Below are positions 1 to 8,846 of a DNA stretch of 64,000 nucleotides, piece by piece. Positions within the stretch are counted from its first letter, which is position 1; every line of letters starts with the position of its first letter. Under the pieces are notes generated by a model, which did not search any database, was not told where the DNA came from, and worked only from the letters and a program-made list of their open reading frames with translations. The stretch covers positions 7,867,001-7,931,000 of the forward strand of contig NZ_CP012159.1 in NCBI RefSeq assembly GCF_001189295.1, read 5' to 3'. Position numbers and translations under genes: made by a program. This DNA comes from Chondromyces crocatus. GTDB lineage: Bacteria; Myxococcota_A; Polyangia; Polyangiales; Polyangiaceae.

Positions 1-877
1 CGAAGCCGTCCATCTCGACGAGGAGCTGGTTCAGCGTCTGGTCGTGATCGGCGGCGGCCGAGTCGCCGTTGCGACCGCGCGCACGCCCCACGGCGTCGAT
101 CTCGTCGATGAACACGATGCAGGGAGCGACCTTGCGCGCCTCGGCGAAGAGAGCCCTGACGCGCGAAGCGCCCACGCCGACGAACATCTCCTGGAAGCTC
201 GAACCGGAGGCGGAGAGGAACGGGACGCCCGCCTCGGTGGCCACGGCGCGGGCGAGGAGCGTCTTGCCCGTCCCCGGGTCGCCCGTCATGAGCACGCCCC
301 GGGGAGCACGTCCGCCGAGCCGCGCGAACTTCTCCGGGTCCTTGAGGAACTCGACGGTCTCGTTGAGCGACTCTTTCACTTCATCCATGCCAGCGACGTC
401 ATCGAAGCGCACCGCCATGCGCTGGAGGCCCTGGCTCAGCTCCGTGAAGTGCCCCTTCTGCCGCTTTCGCTGCACCACGAAGAGGCCGGCGCCCACCATG
501 GCGAGCACCGCGAACGGCCCGAGCATGCCCGCGGCGCGCTCGCCCGAGCTCACGGCCGGCGCGAACTCCACGGCGACGCCCGCTTCGGCGAAGCGGCTGG
601 CGAGTTCCTTGCGCAAGGACTCGTCCGCGACGAGGCCCACGGCCCGCTGTCCGTCAGCCTGCTCGATGAGGAATCGATCACCGTGGATGTCGACCCGTGA
701 CGCCCCCGAGCCGGCCGCGATCTGGAGCAGCTCGGTGTAGGTCACGGTCTTCTCACCATTGCCCTGCACGAGCAGGGTCATCATGGCGACGAGAAGAAGG
801 GCGAGGGATCCAATCAGGACGCGCATCCCCGTCCGTCCCGTCACGCGCTTACCGAATCTCGACAGCCAGCTGTTCAT
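1..877 (-). CDS. ftsH: ATP-dependent zinc metalloprotease FtsH, N-terminal part (runs off left edge)
   Basis: Membrane-anchored AAA+ protease that degrades misfolded or regulatory membrane proteins. About 292 residues are visible; the C-terminal half of the AAA module and the HEXXH protease domain lie outside the window. Seen: a first membrane segment at about 18-37, a periplasmic stretch, a second membrane segment at about 117-136, Walker A GDPGTGKT (199-206), pore loop MFVGVG (231-236) and Walker B IVFIDEID (254-261). The start is the ATG giving [10 protein letters not shown]. It departs from ordinary FtsH near the pore loop (SGSSFQEM where SGSDFVEM is usual) and in the loop before [12 protein letters not shown], so it may be a second, divergent copy rather than the housekeeping one; this is inference. 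It is divergently oriented to the kinase gene at 1405. Confidence 0.93.
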   Translation of the reverse strand, partial: MNSWLSRFGKRVTGRTGMRVLIGSLALLLVAMMTLLVQGNGEKTVTYTELLQIAAGSGASRVDIHGDRFLIEQADGQRAVGLVADESLRKELASRFAEAGVAVEFAPAVSSGERAAGMLGPFAVLAMVGAGLFVVQRKRQKGHFTELSQGLQRMAVRFDDVAGMDEVKESLNETVEFLKDPEKFARLGGRAPRGVLMTGDPGTGKTLLARAVATEAGVPFLSASGSSFQEMFVGVGASRVRALFAEARKVAPCIVFIDEIDAVGRARGRNGDSAAADHDQTLNQLLVEMDGF

Positions 878-1404
878 GCTCTGCTCCACCCCGCTCTCTG
901 CTCCGGTCACAACCGGCGCAGGCGTCAGGGTAGCGCGCAGGAACCATTCAGGTAGCTCCGCAGGGCACATTTTTTACGGCTCAGGTGGCATAACATTCAC
1001 ACCAAGAAGGGAATGGCCGGAGTTCTGGAGATTCAATCATCCACGGCGGGAAGATCCTGGAATCGTGAGAAGCCAGGCGTGCGCAACCGGTGCACGCCCG
1101 GCATGCGGTGACGACACACCTTCCACGGACGTGACGACACCTCCGCGGACGTGACGATACGGCAAGCAGGCTGTGGCGACGCGCGCGGCCAGGCCGTCGA
1201 CGACCTGCCGCCCAGGGTGTGGCGCTCACCGCAGAAGGTGGGAGGAACAGCCGAGCGAGCCCTCAAGGGACGACACAAAAACGCCGTCTTCTGGCATCCT
1301 CATCTCGCAGAACATGATGGCAGGGCGCTACCATGCGCGGGATCGTCCGTCCGACCTGGTGTGGCGCCAGTCACGGCCCGGGCTGCCCGCGTAGAACCGC
1401 CCTG
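878..1404. other. Intergenic region between divergent ftsH and kinase genes
   Basis: 527 bases with no convincing reading frame on either strand. It should hold the promoters of both ftsH and the kinase operon. The only clear structure is a set of phased direct repeats at 1106-1160 (separate entry). A T-run near 969-976 is the most AT-rich spot. No confident -35/-10 or sigma54 box was found. Confidence 0.6.
1106..1160. repeat. Three 20-nt-phased direct repeats, possible operator
   Basis: CGGACGTGACGACAC at 1126-1140 recurs with one change (CGGACGTGACGATAC) at 1146-1160. A shorter copy, CGGTGACGACAC, starts at 1106. The starts are 20 nt apart, close to two helical turns. The repeats lie about 245-300 nt upstream of the kinase start and 230-280 nt upstream of ftsH. 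Spacing and location suit a regulator binding side by side, but no binding protein is known. Confidence 0.5.
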
Positions 1405-4400
1405 ATGGCAAAACACCCTTCGCAGCTCGCAGACCTCGAGATCATCCGGCGCATCGGCGCCGGCGGCATGGCCGAGGTCTTCCTCTCCAAGAAGCGCGGC
1501 GCCGAGGGGACGTACAAGCTGCTCGTCGCCAAGCGCATCCTGCCAGCGCACGGCGCCTCCAGGCGTTTTCGGGCGATGTTCGTGGAAGAAGCCCACCTCG
1601 CCACACGCCTGAACCACCCGAACATCGTCCAGGTCTACGAGTTTTCGGACCACGGCGACGACGGCCTGCTCCTCCTGATGGAGTACGTGGAGGGGTTCGA
1701 TCTCGGCAAGCTGATGTCCTCGGCCAAGCAGAAGGGGACGAAGGTTCCGCCCTATGTGGCGGCCTTTCTCGTCGCCGAGGCCGCCAAGGGCCTGCACTAC
1801 GCGCACGAACGGAAGGACGAGGGAGGTGTCCCGCTCGCGATCGTGCATCGGGACGTGTCTCCCCAGAACATCCTGATCTCGTTCGAGGGCGTGGTGAAGA
1901 TCGCGGACTTCGGGATCGCCAGCGCGAACCTGTTCCGCGAGGAGCCCGGCGTGCTCAAGGGGAAGTTCGGCTACATGTCCCCCGAGCAGGCGCGCGGAGA
2001 CAAGGTCGATCGCCGCAGCGACATCTACGCGCTGGGCGTGGTGCTCTACGAGCTGCTGACCCTGCGCTCGCCCTACGGCAAGATCGACGACGAGGCGCTC
2101 CTGGAAGCCGTCAAGGAAGGGACCTTCGATCCTCCCCAGCTGCACGCGCCCGACGCGCCCCCGGAGCTGGCGGCCATCGTCCAGAAGGCCATGGCACACG
2201 ACCGGGAGGGTCGGTACCAGACGGCGCGCGATCTGGCGGGTGCGATCGCGCGGGTGCTGCTCGCGAAGCAGGAGCTGGTGGACAGCGCGGCGGTGGAGCA
2301 GACGGTGGCCCACCTCCTCGGCCGTGATCTACCGGAAGGCGCGGTGATGCGCGGGGCGCTCACGCACGCGGAGGGGCCACCGGACCAGCCACGCACGATG
2401 GCGGCCGTGCCGGCAGCTCGCACCGCCGGGACCGCGGGGACCGAGGGCACGGGGGCGCAGCGCGCGGTGCGCGAGGTGCGGCACGTGGCCGTGGTGACGC
2501 TCCGTCTGGACGGCCTCCAGGCGCTGGAGTCGGCCCTGGGGCCAGCCGCGGCGCAGCGCACGGAGCAGTCGATCCGGGCGCTGCTCGACGACATCGGGTT
2601 CCGGCGCGGGGCGGTGTGGTCGTGGCAGAGCGCGGCCACGGCGCGGGCGGTGGTGGGGCTGATGGACAACCCGTCGCGCGCGGCGTTCGACGCGGCGTCG
2701 CTGGCGATCGATGTCCACGAGGCGCTCGCGGGTGCGTCGGACGATCTGCCCGCGGAGCTGCGCGCGGCGATGGGGATCGTGCGCGGGATCGCCGCAGGTG
2801 AGCGCGACAAGGAGGGGCGCCTCATCCACCACGCGCTGCAGGAGCCGGCGAACTTCCTCGCGGAGCGGCTCGGTGAGCGGACGCCCTTCGGTCGCACGTG
2901 GGTGGCGGGCGGCGTGTACCGGCTGGTGCGCCGCGACTTCCGCTGGAGTGACGCGCCAGCGCTCGACCTGGAGAACGCGCGCGACTACCCCGTGCCGCAG
3001 CAGATGCGCCTGTACGGGCTGGAGCGTCCGCTCACCCGGGAGGAGCGCATCGCGGAGATCGCGCTCGCGCCGACCGATCTCGTGGGGCGCGATGCGGAGC
3101 GGGCCGATCTGCACGCGGCTTACCACCGCGCGGTGTCCCCCCCCATCATGGCGCCGACCGAGCTCGCGTCCATCCACGACACCGAGGATCGTCGCTCGCT
3201 CCCGCCGCCTCCAGGCTCGGCGCTGCGCGGCGAGTTCGTGGCGAGGGCGCTCGTCGGCGAGATGGGGATCGGCAAGACCGCGCTCACGGCAGCGTTCCTC
3301 GCGGAGCTGCCGAGCGACGCGCGGATCCTGCACGTGGAGTGCTCGCCGGTGAAGCAGGAGCTGCCGCTGGCCACGCTCTCCGACGTGCTGCGGGACATCA
3401 CGGGGATGGGGCTCGAGCACACGCTCGAGGACGCCTCCAGCGTGCTGCGGGGTCTCCTCGGGCCGGCGGCGAGGACGCCGGCCGGTACGCGGATCGTCTC
3501 GCGGCTTTCCGAGCTGGTCACTGGCAAGCAGGGGGATCAGCCGGACGAGGATGCGCCGAGCTACGGCCGGGATCTGCTGCTCCGGGGGGTGCGCTACCTG
3601 CTCGGCGCGCTGGCGCGACACCAGCCGCTGGTGATCGTGATCGACGGGCTCCAGTGGAGCGATCGTCAGAGTCTGGATCTGATCCAGGAGCTGGTGCGCC
3701 GTACGGACGCGCTGCCGATCCTCGCGCTGCTGCTCACGCGGCCCGAGGATCGGGTGAACCCTTTTCTCGAGGGGCTCGTCCGGATCGAGCTGCGAGGGCT
3801 GTCTCCCGAGGAGCAGACGCGCCTCGTGGAGGCCCGGCTCGGGGTGCGCGAGGGGGTGGCCGCGGTGTGCGGGGAGCTCTTGCCCCGGGCGTCGGGGAAT
3901 CCGTTCTTTCTGCTGGAGATGGTCGACGCCCTGCTCGAACGCGGGACGCTCGAGATCGTGGAGCGTGAGAGTGGCGTCCAGGAGCTACGGCGCCACGAGC
4001 GGGCAGGCGATCGGGCAGAGAAGCTGCCGTCGACGCTGGAGCAGCTCATCGGCGACAGGCTGCGGGAGCTGCCCCCGGAAGAGCAGGAGGTGGTCCGCTG
4101 GCTGGCGGTCGCCGGAGGGCCGCTGCTCGCCGAGGATCTGCTGAACCTGATGCGGCTGGCCAACGACGAGGCCATCGTCCGCCTCTGCGCGCGGGGGCTG
4201 TGCGATCGGCGGGCGGGGACGGTGGACTTCCGGCACCCGCTGACGCGGGACGTGGCGTACCTGTCGCTCGATGGCTCGACGCGCGCGCGGATGCACCGGC
4301 GCCTGGGCGAGCACCTGTCGACGACGCCGCTCGCGCAGGGGATCTCGGCGGCGATCGTGGCGCAGCACCTCGCCCGCGGGGAGTCTCCCGGGCCCGCGGC

Positions 4401-5952
4401 GCAGCTCTACCTGGAGGCAGCGTCGGGGGCGAGGATGGGGCACCAGGCGCAGCTCGCCCTGCGTTACTACCAGCGCGCGCTGAAGCTCCTGCCCACCGGC
4501 GACAGCCGCCGGATGGTGGCGCACGAGGCGCTGGAGGCCATCTTCCGGCACCTCGGCAAGCGGCGCGAGCGCAAGACGCACCTGACCGCGTTGCGGAAGC
4601 TCGCGCGGGAGAGCGGGCAGGCGCGGTGGGTCGCGCTGGCGATGGTGCGCACCGCCCGGCTCGATCTCGACGATGGCCACCTCTCGCGGGGCGCGCCGGT
4701 CGCCCAGCGCGCCGCCGAGATCGCGCGCCTCGCGCGGCGTCCGGCGCTCGAGGTCGAGGCGCTCACGAGCCTGTCGGAGATCCTGCGAGAGCTGGGGGAC
4801 ATCCCCGGGGCCTTGAGCGCGAGCGATCGCGCCATCCGGGTCGCCCACAGCGGTGAGCTGACCCCGAGGGCGCGCGCCGAGGTGCTGCGCGCGAAGGGGG
4901 TGCTGCTCCGCCGCGTCGGGCGTGTCCACGAGGCGGTCGAGGCCTACGCCGAGGCGATCGCCGTCTTCCGCGCCGTCGGCGCGCGCAGGAGCGAGGCGCG
5001 GGCGAAGAACGCGCTGGCCGTGGCGATGCTGGTGCTGGAGCGGTTCGAGGACTCGATCGCCGTCGGGCTGTCGTCGATCTCCATCGATCTCGCCATCGGC
5101 GGCCGCTTCCAGATCGCGAAGACGCTGAGCAACATCGGGCAGTCCTACCTGCGGCTCGGTGACATGAACCGGGCGCTCGGCTACCTCAAGCGGGCCCGTG
5201 AGGCCCACGAGCGCTACGACGATCAGGACGCCAGGGCGGACACGCTGCTCTGCTCGGCGTGGGTGCTGCTCGAGGGCGGGGATCTGGACGCGGCCCACAC
5301 GCTCGTCGCCGACGCGGGGGCACTCATCGCCGTGACCGGCAACGTCTACGACATGGTGCACCAGCGCATCCTGCGGTCCTTGCTCGCGCGGGCGCGGGGG
5401 GATCTGCGCGCCGCGCTCGCCACCTCCGCCGAGGCCAGGGCGCTCGCGGAGGCGCAGGGGTTCATGAGCTACCACGCCTACGCGACCGCCATCGAGGCGG
5501 CCACACGCGCCGACACGAACGATCTCCACGCCGCCGTGCTCCTCGCCCGGACCGCGCTCGGCGCCGTCGAGGCAGGCAGCTCCGAGTACGGCATCGAGAT
5601 CCGCGATCTCGCCTGCAGCGTGCTCGCGCGGGGAGCGCCGGCCAGCGCCCCCGACGCGTACCACCGCGCCGCGCTGCACATCCGCAAGGTAGCGAGCTAC
5701 GTGCGCGATCAGCGCCACCGAGAGCTGTTCACCGCGCGCCCGGTGGTGCGCAGGATCCTGGACGCCGATCGGGAGAGCGCCGAGGAGAGCCACGTGGTCG
5801 CGCCCGCGCGTGGACGATCCTCGGGGGCGCCCGGTGGCGAGTGGATCCCGGGGGCGAGCGCCGCGGTGTCGAGCAGCGCCCCGGAGCGCGCGCTGTCGTC
5901 GGGCGGAGGCGATCCGCGGCGTGGGGTCACGGGCCGAGGAGCCGCGGAGTGA
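1405..5952 (+). CDS. Ser/Thr protein kinase fused to cyclase-like domain, STAND ATPase and TPR repeats
   Basis: Cytoplasmic signalling protein of 1515 residues. Domains in order: an intact Hanks-type kinase at about 8-275 (GAGGMAEVF at 18, Lys43, HRDVSPQN at 148-155, DFG at 168, SPEQ); a stretch at about 335-510 resembling a class III nucleotide cyclase fold without the usual metal-binding aspartates; a STAND/AAA ATPase with Walker A GEMGIGKT near 618 and the Walker B-like VIDGLQWSD; a C-terminal helical TPR region (about 1030-1420); and a low-complexity tail. The family (PknK-like kinase with an AAA/TPR half) is common in myxobacteria. The ATG giving MAKHPSQ is preferred over an upstream in-frame ATG because the kinase begins right after it. 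The stop overlaps the start of the patatin gene (GTGA), so the two are probably co-translated. Confidence 0.93.
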   Translation: MAKHPSQLADLEIIRRIGAGGMAEVFLSKKRGAEGTYKLLVAKRILPAHGASRRFRAMFVEEAHLATRLNHPNIVQVYEFSDHGDDGLLLLMEYVEGFDLGKLMSSAKQKGTKVPPYVAAFLVAEAAKGLHYAHERKDEGGVPLAIVHRDVSPQNILISFEGVVKIADFGIASANLFREEPGVLKGKFGYMSPEQARGDKVDRRSDIYALGVVLYELLTLRSPYGKIDDEALLEAVKEGTFDPPQLHAPDAPPELAAIVQKAMAHDREGRYQTARDLAGAIARVLLAKQELVDSAAVEQTVAHLLGRDLPEGAVMRGALTHAEGPPDQPRTMAAVPAARTAGTAGTEGTGAQRAVREVRHVAVVTLRLDGLQALESALGPAAAQRTEQSIRALLDDIGFRRGAVWSWQSAATARAVVGLMDNPSRAAFDAASLAIDVHEALAGASDDLPAELRAAMGIVRGIAAGERDKEGRLIHHALQEPANFLAERLGERTPFGRTWVAGGVYRLVRRDFRWSDAPALDLENARDYPVPQQMRLYGLERPLTREERIAEIALAPTDLVGRDAERADLHAAYHRAVSPPIMAPTELASIHDTEDRRSLPPPPGSALRGEFVARALVGEMGIGKTALTAAFLAELPSDARILHVECSPVKQELPLATLSDVLRDITGMGLEHTLEDASSVLRGLLGPAARTPAGTRIVSRLSELVTGKQGDQPDEDAPSYGRDLLLRGVRYLLGALARHQPLVIVIDGLQWSDRQSLDLIQELVRRTDALPILALLLTRPEDRVNPFLEGLVRIELRGLSPEEQTRLVEARLGVREGVAAVCGELLPRASGNPFFLLEMVDALLERGTLEIVERESGVQELRRHERAGDRAEKLPSTLEQLIGDRLRELPPEEQEVVRWLAVAGGPLLAEDLLNLMRLANDEAIVRLCARGLCDRRAGTVDFRHPLTRDVAYLSLDGSTRARMHRRLGEHLSTTPLAQGISAAIVAQHLARGESPGPAAQLYLEAASGARMGHQAQLALRYYQRALKLLPTGDSRRMVAHEALEAIFRHLGKRRERKTHLTALRKLARESGQARWVALAMVRTARLDLDDGHLSRGAPVAQRAAEIARLARRPALEVEALTSLSEILRELGDIPGALSASDRAIRVAHSGELTPRARAEVLRAKGVLLRRVGRVHEAVEAYAEAIAVFRAVGARRSEARAKNALAVAMLVLERFEDSIAVGLSSISIDLAIGGRFQIAKTLSNIGQSYLRLGDMNRALGYLKRAREAHERYDDQDARADTLLCSAWVLLEGGDLDAAHTLVADAGALIAVTGNVYDMVHQRILRSLLARARGDLRAALATSAEARALAEAQGFMSYHAYATAIEAATRADTNDLHAAVLLARTALGAVEAGSSEYGIEIRDLACSVLARGAPASAPDAYHRAALHIRKVASYVRDQRHRELFTARPVVRRILDADRESAEESHVVAPARGRSSGAPGGEWIPGASAAVSSSAPERALSSGGGDPRRGVTGRGAAE

Positions 5953-7229
5953 GCGCTTCGCAGGCAGGGGCGCCGTCCCGACGCAAGCTGGCGGTCATCC
6001 TGTCCGGTGGGGGCGCGCGCGGGGCTTACGAGGTGGGCGTCCTGTCCTACCTGCTCGACGCGTTCGTCCGCGTGCGGGGCCGTCCCCCGCGCATCGACGT
6101 GCTGTGCGGCACCTCGGTCGGGGCCATCAACGCCTGCTTCCTCGCAGCCCACCTGAGCGATCCGACCCTGGGAATCCGGCGGTTGGTCGACCTGTGGAAC
6201 GACCTCCACCTGGAGGCCGTCCTCGGCTTCGGGGTCCGTCAGGCGCTCTCCTTGCCCAGGCTGTTCTTCGGCGGCGGCGAGGGCGGCGCCGGCATGTTCG
6301 ACGTCGCGCCCATGGCGCGGCTCATCGAGAAAGAGATCCCCTGGCGCGCCATCGCCCGCACCCTGCGCCACGGGCACCTGTCGGCCCTCAGCGTCTCCGC
6401 CACCGAGGTCTCCACGGGGCGTACCGTGATCTTCATGCAGACGGGTCCCGACGGCGCCCTCCCGTCACAGGCCCCGCCGCGCACCGTGATCCGCGGCGCG
6501 CACATCGGGCCGCTTCACGCGCTCGCCTCGGCCTCCATCCCCCTGCTCTTCCCGCCCGTGCGCATCGGCAACGAGCTGTTCATGGATGGCGGGATCCGGC
6601 AGAACACCCCCATCGCCCCGGCCTTGCGGTTCGGCGCGACCCACGTGCTCGCCATCGGCCTCTCCAGAGAGATCCGCGACATCCACTCCCTGGAGCGAAA
6701 GCGCGTCCCCAGGGCGTCCCTGGTCCTGGGCAAGGTGCTGAACGCCTTCCTCCTCGATCACATCCAGTCCGACTTCGAGGTTCTCTCCCGGGTGAACCAC
6801 ATGATCGACGACGGCGAGAAGGCGTTCGGCCCGTCGTTCCTGCCCACGATCAACGCGGCGGCGGTCCAGCGAGGGATGATGCCCTACCGCCGCGTGCAGA
6901 GCCTGGTGATCCGCCCTTCGATCGATCTGGGCCGGCTGGCCGCAGCCCACATCCGATCCAGCAAGCTCCGCCATGGGCCGATGGTGACGCGCCAGCTCCT
7001 GTCGCTCATGGATGTCGGAGAGGACACCGAGGCGGATCTGGCCAGCTACCTGCTCTTCGATGGCCCCTTCACGCAGAAGCTCATCGCCCTCGGCCGCGCC
7101 GACGCGGAGGCGCGCAAGAGCGAGCTGCTGACGTTCTTCGGGAGCGCGCACGAGGACGTGGATCCGCTCCCCTCGGAGCGGGAAGAATGGTCCATCCCGC
7201 CGCCCGTGGGGCCCGCGCGGCTCACCTAG
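5949..7229 (+). CDS. Patatin-like phospholipase
   Basis: Predicted serine lipase/phospholipase A of 426 residues using a Ser-Asp dyad. Seen: the oxyanion-hole loop GGGARG (20-25), nucleophile elbow GTSVG with Ser56, and the DGG motif with Asp213. All catalytic parts are present and in order, so it should be active. No signal peptide is visible. The GTG start overlaps the TGA of the upstream kinase gene by four bases, and the kinase has a strong protein-interaction half, so the lipase may be controlled by that kinase; this is inference. The C-terminal third (about 270-426) is helical and outside the patatin core. Substrate unknown. Confidence 0.93.
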   Translation: MSASQAGAPSRRKLAVILSGGGARGAYEVGVLSYLLDAFVRVRGRPPRIDVLCGTSVGAINACFLAAHLSDPTLGIRRLVDLWNDLHLEAVLGFGVRQALSLPRLFFGGGEGGAGMFDVAPMARLIEKEIPWRAIARTLRHGHLSALSVSATEVSTGRTVIFMQTGPDGALPSQAPPRTVIRGAHIGPLHALASASIPLLFPPVRIGNELFMDGGIRQNTPIAPALRFGATHVLAIGLSREIRDIHSLERKRVPRASLVLGKVLNAFLLDHIQSDFEVLSRVNHMIDDGEKAFGPSFLPTINAAAVQRGMMPYRRVQSLVIRPSIDLGRLAAAHIRSSKLRHGPMVTRQLLSLMDVGEDTEADLASYLLFDGPFTQKLIALGRADAEARKSELLTFFGSAHEDVDPLPSEREEWSIPPPVGPARLT

Positions 7230-7249
7230 AGTCCTGGAAGGCCAGCGGG

Positions 7250-8839
7250 ATGCCTGTGCTATCCTCGGCGCCGATGCTCCCGCCGCCGCGCGGTCCCCGC
7301 GCCTCCACCCCGGACCCGACCCTCGGGTTCACGGCCGTGGAGCAACCAGGAGCGGTGCTGGCAGGCAAATTCCAGATCCTCGATCTGCTCGGGCGCGGTG
7401 GGATGGGCTCGGTCTGGCGCGCCCAGGATCTCATGCTGGGGCGCCAGGTCGCGATCAAGTTCATCCGGCTGGTGCAGGAACTCGACGAAGACGTCGCCGC
7501 CGAGGCGCGGATGCGCTTCGAGCGCGAGGCGCGCGCCGCAGCCCAGCTCCGCACGCGGCACGTCGTGCAGATCTACGAGTACGGGTTTCACGAGGACATC
7601 CCGTACATCGTCATGGAAATGCTCGCCGGCGAGACGCTCGCCCAGCGGCTCGAAGACGCCGGGCGCCTCACGCCGATGCAGTCCGCGCGCATCCTCGATC
7701 AGGCGGCGCGTGCGCTCGAACTCGCGCACCACGCCGGGATCGTCCACCGCGATCTCAAACCCGCGAACATCTTCCTCGCGCGCGAGGACAACGACGAGAT
7801 CATCAAGATCCTCGACTTCGGCGTGGCCCAGGCGAGCGGCACCGGGCTCGATGGGAGCCAGACGGCCACGGGGAGGCTGGTCGGCTCACCGTTCTACATG
7901 AGCCCCGAGCAAGCGCGCGGGATCAGACCCCTCGATGGGCGCAGCGATCTCTGGAGCCTGGCGGTGATCCTGTTCCGCATGGTCACCGGAGAGAGGGCGT
8001 TCTCGGGGGACTCGCTGGGCGCGGTGATGGTGCAGATCCTGAGGGAGCCCATCCCCCTGCCCTCCCGCGTCTTGCCGGAGCTGCCGCCGTCGATGGACGC
8101 CTTCTTCGAGCGCGCGTTCTCGCGGGATCGGGATCGCCGGTTCCAGACCGCTGGCGAGATGGCCCAGGCGTTCTCGGCGATCGCCGTCCCCCTCGCCGGG
8201 GAGCGCTGGGAGACGACCGGCGCGAGCGGGCTGCACGCGACGACGATGGGCACCCCCCTTTCGCTCTCGCTCCCCAGCGCGGTGAGCACGGCGCCGGCTT
8301 CGGGTCCCCTGGCAGGCGCGCCCGTCGTGATGCCAGCGAGCGCCCCGCCTTCGTTCACGGAGCGACCGTCACTGAGCCAGGGCGGAATGACGGGCACGCT
8401 CACCCAGGTCCCCTGGTCACCGAGCGTGCGGCGTGCCCTGTGGGCCGCGGCAGGAGCAGGCGTCACGCTGACCGTGACGGGACTCGTGCTGGTCGCCCGG
8501 GTGGCGTTCTCGGATCCGCCGCCCGCCGCAACGCAGCAAGGTGCGACGGACTCCGGCGAGCACGGCGCGGCACCGGCGCGATCGGCTTCTCCGACCGCTG
8601 ACGCGACGACCACGCGATCGACACCGCCCGCACCACCGGTCGACGAAGAGGCCGAACCGGTCGATCCGCACATCCAGGCCGCACCGTCGGCAGAATCGGC
8701 CAGTACCGCCACCCCTGCCACGAACACGGCAGTGAAAATCGACGATCTCCCCCCGGTCTCGACCGCAACCGCCGCCTCGACGCCAGCCTCGCAACCCGTG
8801 CGGCCCTCCCCCCCGAAGCGCAAGCCGAAATGGTATTGA
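7250..8839 (+). CDS. Membrane-anchored Ser/Thr protein kinase
   Basis: 529 residues. The N-terminal cytoplasmic kinase is complete: G-loop GRGGMGSVW from 48, Lys70, HRDLKPAN at 166, DFG at 189 and SPEQ after it. A Ser/Pro-rich linker leads to a single membrane segment at about 397-420, then a roughly 110-residue Ala/Thr/Pro-rich tail that should lie outside the membrane and ends in basic residues (PPKRKPKWY). This is the PknB-like layout but with no PASTA or other sensor module. An in-frame ATG at 7274 is an alternative start. It lies 20 nt after the patatin stop and 7 nt before the TPR/PEGA-like gene, so it is probably part of the same operon. Confidence 0.92.
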   Translation: MPVLSSAPMLPPPRGPRASTPDPTLGFTAVEQPGAVLAGKFQILDLLGRGGMGSVWRAQDLMLGRQVAIKFIRLVQELDEDVAAEARMRFEREARAAAQLRTRHVVQIYEYGFHEDIPYIVMEMLAGETLAQRLEDAGRLTPMQSARILDQAARALELAHHAGIVHRDLKPANIFLAREDNDEIIKILDFGVAQASGTGLDGSQTATGRLVGSPFYMSPEQARGIRPLDGRSDLWSLAVILFRMVTGERAFSGDSLGAVMVQILREPIPLPSRVLPELPPSMDAFFERAFSRDRDRRFQTAGEMAQAFSAIAVPLAGERWETTGASGLHATTMGTPLSLSLPSAVSTAPASGPLAGAPVVMPASAPPSFTERPSLSQGGMTGTLTQVPWSPSVRRALWAAAGAGVTLTVTGLVLVARVAFSDPPPAATQQGATDSGEHGAAPARSASPTADATTTRSTPPAPPVDEEAEPVDPHIQAAPSAESASTATPATNTAVKIDDLPPVSTATAASTPASQPVRPSPPKRKPKWY

Positions 8840-8846
8840 ACAGGGC

